Shown: positions 58,358 to 64,000 of the stretch, one piece after another
Position numbering within the stretch: the stretch's first letter is position 1
How the letters are laid out: each line of letters opens with the position of its first letter
Source: Azoarcus sp. CIB
GTDB taxonomy: Bacteria; Pseudomonadota; Gammaproteobacteria; Burkholderiales; Rhodocyclaceae
Reading direction: 5' to 3'
DNA: 64,000 bases
NCBI RefSeq assembly: GCF_001190925.1
Contig: NZ_CP011072.1
Coordinates: 3,410,001 to 3,474,000, forward strand
Translations under genes and position numbers: made by a program
The notes under the pieces: model-generated
Told to the model about the DNA's origin: nothing
Seen by the model: only the letters and a program-made list of their open reading frames with translations
The model's database searches: none

Positions 58358-58888
58358 CTATTGACGCCGCCGCGCGGTCATCGTTCCCGACAGGGCGGCA
58401 ATATCCTCCTCGGAAAGCAGACCGCGAGCGATCGGCAGCAGATCGCCCTCCTCGCGCTGGATGTGCCGACGGTAGGCGTCGGCAAACGCCTCGACATCTG
58501 CAGGCGACAGATCGGCGTTTTCGCCGCCGGCGATGCGCTCGAGCCGTGCCCGCATCCGCGCCCAGCCGGCAAAGAGCTTCTGGTGATCGGCCAGGATCCA
58601 GTCGATGAGCGTGCCGAGTTCGGTACGCCGGGCGTCATCGGCACGCGCCCGCAGGACGGGAAAGAGATCGTCCTCTTCGTCCTGATGGTGCTTCACGGCA
58701 GCGATGTCGAAGTAGCGCATCACGTTGACTGCCGCCTGCTGCGCCTGCTTGTCCGGGCCATGCTCGGGCAGCCAGGCGGCGAGCCGCGCGAGGGTTGCAA
58801 GTTGCGCCTGCAGGCGCTCGTGGCAGGCTTCGAGCATCTCTAGAGGCGTCTCGAAACCCGGGGACGAAGGGATCAGCGAATCGGTCAT
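58358..58888 (-). CDS. Hemerythrin HHE-domain protein
   Basis: 176 residues with the hemerythrin four-helix bundle and its di-iron histidines and acids: AVKHHQDEEDDLFPV, LADHQKLFAGWARMR and YRRHIQREEGDLLPIARGL. There is no signal peptide, so it is cytoplasmic. Such proteins bind oxygen or nitric oxide or repair iron-sulfur centres. It overlaps the SirB2 stop (ATGA) as the last gene of the nnrS-sirB2-hemerythrin unit, which supports a nitric-oxide role. The start at the overlap is the family N-terminus. Confidence 0.88.
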   Translation of the reverse strand: MTDSLIPSSPGFETPLEMLEACHERLQAQLATLARLAAWLPEHGPDKQAQQAAVNVMRYFDIAAVKHHQDEEDDLFPVLRARADDARRTELGTLIDWILADHQKLFAGWARMRARLERIAGGENADLSPADVEAFADAYRRHIQREEGDLLPIARGLLSEEDIAALSGTMTARRRQ

Positions 58889-59283
58889 CGGAACACTCCG
58901 GCAAACGCGATGAATCCTGCCGGGTTCTTGCTCAGAGCCACCGACACGATCCATGAAAAGGTTAGCAGGGCCGCGAGCAGCGCCAGCACTCGGACGCGCA
59001 TGGTGCGCCCCCAGCGCAGCGCGGTCGCGCCGAGAAGAATATAGACGACAAGCGCGACGACCTTTGCGGTGACCCACGGCGCAACGAAGGGGTACTGGCC
59101 GCTCATGGTCGCAAGCGTGATCGCGCTGCCGAGAAACACGGTGTCGATGAGGTGCGGCAGGGTGCGCGTGACGCGGTGATCCAGCAGCGGACTGCGCCGC
59201 ATCATCCAGACGCCCTGCAGCACGAATCCGCTGATGCTCAGGGCCGCGCACAGGATGTGCAGGTGCTTGACCGACAGATACAT
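58885..59283 (-). CDS. SirB2-family membrane protein
   Basis: 132 residues with about four hydrophobic spans, opening YLSVKHLHILCAALSISGFVLQG, and the LPHLIDTVFLGSAITLATMSGQYPF stretch typical of the SirB family. The biochemical role of this family is unsettled. The ATG is 5 nt downstream of the NnrS stop and the end overlaps the hemerythrin gene start, so the three are one translational unit. A longer in-frame version upstream overlaps the NnrS gene and is not used. Confidence 0.88.
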   Translation of the reverse strand: MYLSVKHLHILCAALSISGFVLQGVWMMRRSPLLDHRVTRTLPHLIDTVFLGSAITLATMSGQYPFVAPWVTAKVVALVVYILLGATALRWGRTMRVRVLALLAALLTFSWIVSVALSKNPAGFIAFAGVFR

Positions 59284-59288
59284 CGCAC

Positions 59289-60512
59289 TCAGCCCGGGCG
59301 TCCATCGCTGCGCGGACGCCAGTAGATCGGCAGGTAGCGCGACGCCCACGCGCCGAACACGCCCAGCCAGCCGAGTACGGCCAGCAGCATGACGAACGCC
59401 GTCCAGCCCGCAGGGACGAGTTCCGCGACAATGCGCACGACGACGACCGCTTCGAGGCCGAGGAACAGCACCCAGGTCAGGCGATCCGCAGCGAGCTTGC
59501 GCCCCGAGTGCCCGAGAGTCACCCGCGACACCATCGCCATCAGGACGGACCCGAAGAATCCGACGCCCAGCGCATGCAGCGGCGCCATGCCCAGCACGCT
59601 ATAGCCCAGCAGGGACGCAGCCCCCTGGATGGCGAAGAGCGTCAGCGCGATTCCGAGCCAGAGAAATCCGATGTGCAACATCCCCAGCAGCGGCACTTTC
59701 ATGGCGGGCACCGGCCTCCACTGCCGCGACAGCCACAGGGCCGCAAAGGCGGCGGGAGCGTCGACGATCCAGCGCAGCGACAGCAATCCCGCCACGTCGA
59801 GCGCAGCATGCAGGACGCTTCCGCCGACGACCAGCACCAGTACCCACAGGGGGCGCACCATCACGTAGGCCGGGATCACGCTGCTCGAAAAGAACGGCAC
59901 CATACGGTGACACACGCCGAAGAACACCGGCAGCAGCGAGCAGAACACGGCGATCTCGATCGCGATGCGCGCCCAGATCGGGTTGCCGCTCAGCGCAAAG
60001 CCGAGCCAGGCGAGGACGGCGACCATCCCGGCGATCATCGCATAGCACACGAGGCGGGCATGCAGCGCCTCGAGATCGCCGTGATGCGCGACCTGCCACA
60101 GGATGCGCTGCACCCCGCCCCATCCGAGAAATACCAGCACCAAGCCCGGGACGGCGACACCGGGCACGACCATGCCGACTATGGCCAGCGCCCACCCTGC
60201 CGCCAGCAGACGCCAGGACCAGAGCCAGCGACCTGCCGCAATCTCGTCATAGCCCTGCCAGCGCGGCATGGCGGTGAGGAGGAAGCCGAACATGAAAAAC
60301 GGAAACACGCCGCTCGTCACGAGCAGGGCGTGCATCCACCCCGGCGGGAGAACCCAGCCGATCGCCGGCAGCAGTCCCACGCGAGCGCCGAGCTCCGCTG
60401 CCCACATCGCAAAGCTCACAAGAAGCATCACGGCGCCGGACAGGAACATTGTCCGGTGCGGTGCGACAAACAGCACGAATGAGGTCGAAACCGGCTTCGC
60501 GTGCGCTTGCAT
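59289..60512 (-). CDS. nnrS: NnrS-family haem/copper membrane protein
   Basis: 407 residues with about 12 membrane spans. The AMPRWQG...HARLVCYAMIAG, GVCHRMVPFFSSSVIPAY and PLHALGVGFFG...RVTLGHSGR motifs are those of NnrS, a membrane haem-copper protein linked to nitric-oxide tolerance in denitrifiers. AGGAG lies 5 nt before the chosen ATG (opening QAHAKPVSTSF). It is divergent from a Dnr-type regulator across a 100-bp gap and starts the nnrS-sirB2-hemerythrin unit. Confidence 0.92.
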   Translation of the reverse strand: MQAHAKPVSTSFVLFVAPHRTMFLSGAVMLLVSFAMWAAELGARVGLLPAIGWVLPPGWMHALLVTSGVFPFFMFGFLLTAMPRWQGYDEIAAGRWLWSWRLLAAGWALAIVGMVVPGVAVPGLVLVFLGWGGVQRILWQVAHHGDLEALHARLVCYAMIAGMVAVLAWLGFALSGNPIWARIAIEIAVFCSLLPVFFGVCHRMVPFFSSSVIPAYVMVRPLWVLVLVVGGSVLHAALDVAGLLSLRWIVDAPAAFAALWLSRQWRPVPAMKVPLLGMLHIGFLWLGIALTLFAIQGAASLLGYSVLGMAPLHALGVGFFGSVLMAMVSRVTLGHSGRKLAADRLTWVLFLGLEAVVVVRIVAELVPAGWTAFVMLLAVLGWLGVFGAWASRYLPIYWRPRSDGRPG

Positions 60513-60615
60513 CTTGTCTCCTGTTGCCCCCAGCGGAGACAGTCTGCGGGACGCCGGATCGCGGCCCGTGTCGGGTTGCGGGTTAAAATGCACGGGTTTC
60601 TCCACGGAGTCCGAG

Positions 60616-61302
60616 ATGCCCAACCGTCCAGTCGATATTCCCACCGCACTGCGCCAGGTTTCTTTCTTCAGCGAACTGACCGCAGAGGAGATCGACCGTG
60701 TTGCCCGCTTCACCCGCGAACGCCACCTCGAGAAGAGCGAAATCCTGTTCCAGCGCGGCGATCCCGTGCATGGCTTCTACTACGTCGTCTCGGGTCAGAT
60801 GAAGCTCGCGGTCTCGTCGGCGCAGGGCAATGAAAAGGTGGTCGAGATCATCAGCCCGATGCACACCTTCGGCGAGGCCGTGTTGTTCCTCAACCGTCCC
60901 TACCCGGTTTTCGCCGAAGCCCTCACGTCGACGCATCTGCTGCACATCGGCCAGGCGGTGGTGTCCGAGCTCATCGACCAGGATCCTGGATTTGCCCGCA
61001 AACTCCTCGCCGGCATGGCAATCCGCCTGCACGGCATGATCCAGGATGTCGAAACCTATTCCCTGCGCTCGAGCATGCAGCGCGTGATCGGCTATCTGCT
61101 GCAACAGGTCGACAGCGAAAGCGGGGTCGCCTGCGACATCGCCCTGCCGACCAGCAAGCAGGTCATCGCCTCGCGGCTCAATCTGACGCCCGAAACGCTG
61201 TCGCGTATCTTTCACGACCTGTCCGAAGCGGGACTCATCACGGTACACGGCAAACACATCTCCCTGCTGGACCCCGCCCGCCTGGCCCGCCACCAAGGCT
61301 GA
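60616..61302 (+). CDS. Dnr/NnrR-type Crp/Fnr regulator (nitric-oxide responsive class)
   Basis: 228 residues. The sensor barrel (about 15-130) has RGDPVHGFYYVVSGQMKLAVSS and SPMHTFGEAVLFLNRPYPVFAEAL; the C-terminal helix-turn-helix reads SKQVIASRLNLTPETLSRIFHDL. There are no cluster cysteines, and the pattern resembles Pseudomonas DNR, which senses NO through haem. GGAG lies 6-7 nt before the ATG. Divergent from nnrS, so likely its activator. Naming it Dnr is a family-level call; the Crp/Fnr family is certain. Confidence 0.88.
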   Translation: MPNRPVDIPTALRQVSFFSELTAEEIDRVARFTRERHLEKSEILFQRGDPVHGFYYVVSGQMKLAVSSAQGNEKVVEIISPMHTFGEAVLFLNRPYPVFAEALTSTHLLHIGQAVVSELIDQDPGFARKLLAGMAIRLHGMIQDVETYSLRSSMQRVIGYLLQQVDSESGVACDIALPTSKQVIASRLNLTPETLSRIFHDLSEAGLITVHGKHISLLDPARLARHQG

Positions 61303-61429
61303 CCGGCACCCGTTGGCGGGGTGTGTCGAGGGATTCTCGGTGTGCAGGCCCCGGGTGACCTTGACAGGGGTCAATCGGGCGGAGCCACCCGCAGCCGACT
61401 ATGGATTCAACCGCAGCCCCGAGGGCGGA

Positions 61430-63181
61430 TCAGCGCTCGAGGACGTACTGACCGGGCGCCTTTGCAAGTTCTGGAAATGCCGCGGACGCGGCCGGGCGGG
61501 CCTCGACGAGCTCGCCGCAACGCGGCTTGAGCCAGTCCATCCAGTCGTTCCACCAGCTGCCGCCATGCTCTTCAGCGTGCTTGCGCCAGTCGTCCGCCTT
61601 GTCCGTGCGGCGGGCTGCCGCAGCCCAGTACTTGCGCTTCGGCGGATTCACCGGCGGGTTGACGATGCCGAGGATGTGGCCCGAGCTCGACAGCACGAAA
61701 CGACGCGGCCCCGTGACGAGGTTGTTGATGCGATACGCCTGCTCCCATGGCGCGATGTGATCGTCTTCGGCAGCCACCGCATACAGCGGCTGAACGATGC
61801 GCGACAGATCGATGGGCTGACCGGATATCGTCAGCCCATCGACCTCGATCAGGCGATTCTCGAGATAGAGTTCGCGCAGGTACCACGAATGCATCGCATA
61901 GGGCATGCGCGTGGCGTCCATGTTCCAGTACAGCACATCGAAAGGTGCAGGCGCCTCGCCATACAGCCAGCCATGCACGACGTAGTGCCAGATCAGGCTG
62001 TTGGAGCGGAGCAGACGGAAGGCGGAAGCCATTTCCTTACCTTCGAGGAAGCCCTTGCGGGCCATGTTCTCCGACAGGAAGCGGACGCTCGCACCATCAA
62101 TGAACACCTCGATGTCGCCCGGACGATGGAAGTCGACCAGGGTCGTGAACAGGGTCCAGTCCGCCACCGGCACCTCATCGGCCCCGAATCGGCGGTTCGC
62201 CCATGCCATGTACATCGCCAGGGCGGTGCCGCCGATGCAGTACCCGACTGCATGCACCTTCGGCGCACCAGTGAAGTTGCGTGCCGTTTCGACGATGGCG
62301 TGGACACCTTCCTCGAGATAGCTGTCGAAGGCGACATCGCGCATCGACGGATCGGGGTTCTTCCAGCTCGTGATGAATACGTCCAGGCCCTGATCCAGCA
62401 GGTAGCGGACCATGCTCTTCTTCGGCGTGAGATCGAGGATGTAGAACTTGTTGATCCACGGCGTAACGATCACGACCGGCTCCGCGTGCACCTTAGGCTG
62501 CGTCGGCGCGTAGTGGATCACCTCGAGCAGATGGTTGCGGAAGACAACCGAGCCCTCGGTCGTGCCGAGTGTCACCCCCACCTTGAAATCGCCCGGACTG
62601 CTCAGGCGGATCTCGCCTGCCTCGAGGTCGGCGAGCATGTTGCGCACGCCGCTGGCGAGACTCTCACCCTTCGTCTCGATGGCCTTGCGGATGGCGACCG
62701 GATTCGTCCAGAGGAAGTTGGTCGGAGCAACTGCGTTAAGCCACTTCCGCCACCAGAATGCGGCACGGCGGCGCTCCTTGCTCGAGAGTCCGGGCGTATC
62801 GAAGAGCATGTCCTGCATGTGGTGCGTGAATGCGAGGTACCACTCCTTCGTCAGGTCCCACGTCGCCGAGTCGGTCCACACGGGATCGGCAAAGCGCTCG
62901 TCGTCGGCATTGGGAACGACCGGATCCTTGCTGGCCAAGCCCATCGCACGACAGGCGGAATGCCATTGCAGGCGCCACAGGTCGCTCGAGAGCTCCGCCA
63001 TGCGCTCCGCGAGTTCCTGGGGATGGGAAAGCCACGCGAGCTGCGCATGCACGATGGGTGCCGCCATACCCAGCGGATCGAGACTTCCTTCGACGCTGTC
63101 GTGGATCTCTCGCATCGCCCGCCGCACGGACCGCGGAGGGTCGCCCGCCGCGCGCTTCCTGGTTGTCGTTCCGTTTTTCAT
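61430..63181 (-). CDS. PHA synthase, second copy (class I-like)
   Basis: 583-residue polyester synthase, distinct from the first PhaC. It has the lipase-like box GYCIGG with nucleophile C315, the aspartate in AAEDDHIAPW, the histidine in SSSGHILGIVNPP and WWNDWMDWL near the end. The N-terminal domain is shorter and more polar than that of copy 1. GGGAG precedes the chosen ATG; a TTG further upstream is an alternative. It is not linked to other pha genes; it ends convergent with the Dnr-type regulator and its upstream neighbour is a beta-CASP protein. Confidence 0.92.
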   Translation of the reverse strand: MKNGTTTRKRAAGDPPRSVRRAMREIHDSVEGSLDPLGMAAPIVHAQLAWLSHPQELAERMAELSSDLWRLQWHSACRAMGLASKDPVVPNADDERFADPVWTDSATWDLTKEWYLAFTHHMQDMLFDTPGLSSKERRRAAFWWRKWLNAVAPTNFLWTNPVAIRKAIETKGESLASGVRNMLADLEAGEIRLSSPGDFKVGVTLGTTEGSVVFRNHLLEVIHYAPTQPKVHAEPVVIVTPWINKFYILDLTPKKSMVRYLLDQGLDVFITSWKNPDPSMRDVAFDSYLEEGVHAIVETARNFTGAPKVHAVGYCIGGTALAMYMAWANRRFGADEVPVADWTLFTTLVDFHRPGDIEVFIDGASVRFLSENMARKGFLEGKEMASAFRLLRSNSLIWHYVVHGWLYGEAPAPFDVLYWNMDATRMPYAMHSWYLRELYLENRLIEVDGLTISGQPIDLSRIVQPLYAVAAEDDHIAPWEQAYRINNLVTGPRRFVLSSSGHILGIVNPPVNPPKRKYWAAAARRTDKADDWRKHAEEHGGSWWNDWMDWLKPRCGELVEARPAASAAFPELAKAPGQYVLER

Positions 63182-63210
63182 AGCCGACGCTCCCGCACTC
63201 GCGATGACAA

Positions 63211-64000
63211 TCAAGTCAGACTATAACAGTGCCCCGCAAGCGGAACCGTGACATGCGGCCAGCCCAGCCGCTCATCGACCGCATCTGCCAGTGCCGCTGT
63301 GGCTTCCTGTTCGCCGTGCACGACAAACGTATGGCGCGGCGGCCGCACGAAATTCGACAGCCATGCCAACAAGGCCGGCTGGTCGGCATGGGCGGACAGG
63401 CCGCCTATCGTGTGGATCGCCGCCCGCACCGGCACCCGCACGCCGAACAGCGTGACCGCACGGGCACCGTCGACCAGGCGCCGGCCCAACGTACCGGCCG
63501 CCTGGAAACCGCAGATCACGATGCTGCACTCGCTGCGGTCTATGTTGTAGCGCAAGTGATGCTTGATGCGGCCGGCCTCGCACATGCCGCTGGCCGAGAT
63601 GATCACCAGTCCCGAGCGCTCGTTGTTCAGCGCCTTCGACTCCTCCACATCCTGCACGAACCTCAGGCGCATGCGCTCGCTGTGGGCACGAATCCATGCC
63701 AGCAACTCGCGCGTCTCGTCGTCCCAGAGTTCGTCGTAGCGCAGCGTGAGTTCGGTTACCGCTGACGCCATGGGCGAATCGACGACGACATCCAGCGCAT
63801 CCAACTTGCCCTGACGCACGAGGCTTGCGAGCACGAACAGCATTTCCTGGGTGCGGCCGACGGCGAATGCCGGAATGATGACGTTCCCCTTCCTGCGCTC
63901 CAGCGTGTCCCGCAGGACGGCGACCAGTTCCTTTTCGGTTTCGGCCATCGCACGGTGAGCGCGATTGCCGTAGGTCGACTCGACGACGAGGAAGTCGGCC
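63211..64000 (-). CDS. Beta-CASP metallo-beta-lactamase RNase-like protein (partial)
   Basis: Only the C-terminal about 263 codons are inside the window; the N-terminus lies to the right. The visible part starts in the motif ADFLVVESTYGNRAHR and holds the beta-CASP domain (PAFAVGRTQEMLFVLA), the RNA-specificity/metallo-hydrolase region ISASGMCEAGRIKHHLRYNI, and the motif C-type histidine region GLSAHADQPALLAWLSNF, and FVVHGEQEA near the end. It resembles the bacterial YSH1/CPSF-73-like family of exo- and endonucleases. Last gene in the window; it shares its strand with the second PHA synthase, 30 bp upstream of it. Confidence 0.9.
   Translation of the reverse strand, partial: ADFLVVESTYGNRAHRAMAETEKELVAVLRDTLERRKGNVIIPAFAVGRTQEMLFVLASLVRQGKLDALDVVVDSPMASAVTELTLRYDELWDDETRELLAWIRAHSERMRLRFVQDVEESKALNNERSGLVIISASGMCEAGRIKHHLRYNIDRSECSIVICGFQAAGTLGRRLVDGARAVTLFGVRVPVRAAIHTIGGLSAHADQPALLAWLSNFVRPPRHTFVVHGEQEATAALADAVDERLGWPHVTVPLAGHCYSLT

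Noticed and set aside
61361-61374. FNR-like palindrome TTGAC-N4-GTCAA
   Set aside because: It lies between the convergent ends of the Dnr-type gene and the second phaC, where no promoter is expected; a chance palindrome is more likely.
61313-63226. 637-codon plus-strand frame opposite the second PHA synthase
   Set aside because: Shadow of the PhaC gene, whose lipase box, Asp and His are intact.

Overview
The window is high-GC bacterial chromosome. Its gene content points to a betaproteobacterium of the Rhodocyclales type (Azoarcus, Aromatoleum or Thauera like). The pointers are the order leuC-leuD-leuB-asd-fimV, the block serS / rarA-lolA-ftsK, a class I polyhydroxyalkanoate locus (phaC, two phaB copies, phaR), and an oxygen and nitric-oxide regulation block (FNR, HemN, Dnr-like, NnrS). 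The genus is inferred from synteny, not measured. There is no prophage, insertion sequence, CRISPR array or obvious island; nearly everything is housekeeping or central metabolism.

Layout. 1-12.7 kb, all on the minus strand: start of fimV, asd, leuB, leuD, leuC, an M48 metalloprotease lipoprotein, an MFS transporter, aroC, ilvN, ilvB and a fadD-type acyl-CoA ligase. A previously unmarked 28-residue valine-rich leader peptide and an intrinsic terminator lie just upstream of ilvB and form a textbook attenuator. 12.8-16.7 kb: CBS protein, 7Fe ferredoxin, thioredoxin, Rho (with a structured, C-rich leader) and 3-hydroxybutyryl-CoA dehydrogenase. 16.9-17.7 kb: a tandemly duplicated tRNA-Ala/Glu/Asp triplet, each copy with its own promoter. 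17.7-25.8 kb: FAD-linked 2-hydroxyacid dehydrogenase, patatin phospholipase, rimO, then phaR, phaB1, phaB2 and phaC1. 25.9-33.5 kb: small membrane protein, pgeF, rluD, bamD, mannose-1-phosphate guanylyltransferase, an auxin-efflux-type carrier, MltB and a sirtuin. 33.9-36.6 kb: beta-carbonic anhydrase coupled to a SulP transporter, then a 68-residue membrane protein. 36.6-37.0 kb: tRNA-Arg and tRNA-Ser.

37.1-50.4 kb: MltF, SerRS, an 87-residue orphan, RarA, LolA, FtsK, a Crp/Fnr regulator, TrxB, an Smr protein with three copies of an N-terminal motif, PII (GlnB), NadE and an MliC-like lipoprotein. 50.4-55.9 kb: pyrophosphatase, TonB, a copper chaperone, the Cu(I) P-type ATPase CopA and its divergent MerR-family regulator, and a TauE/SafE/DsbD_2 membrane protein. 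56.0-61.3 kb: divergent hemN / fnr around an FNR box; hemerythrin, SirB2 and NnrS as one unit divergent from a Dnr-type regulator. 61.4-64.0 kb: a second PHA synthase and the 3' part of a beta-CASP metallo-beta-lactamase RNase-like protein.

How the parts fit: branched-chain amino acid synthesis (leuBCD, ilvBN) shares the first region with aspartate-family (asd) and aromatic (aroC) synthesis. The PHA genes with the hydroxybutyryl-CoA dehydrogenase and FadD-like ligase form a carbon-storage and fatty-acyl theme. The fnr/hemN/dnr/nnrS block is the micro-oxic and nitric-oxide response expected of a denitrifier. The most interesting non-gene signals are the ilvBN attenuator, the rho leader, the MerR-type operator, the FNR box and the duplicated tRNA units.
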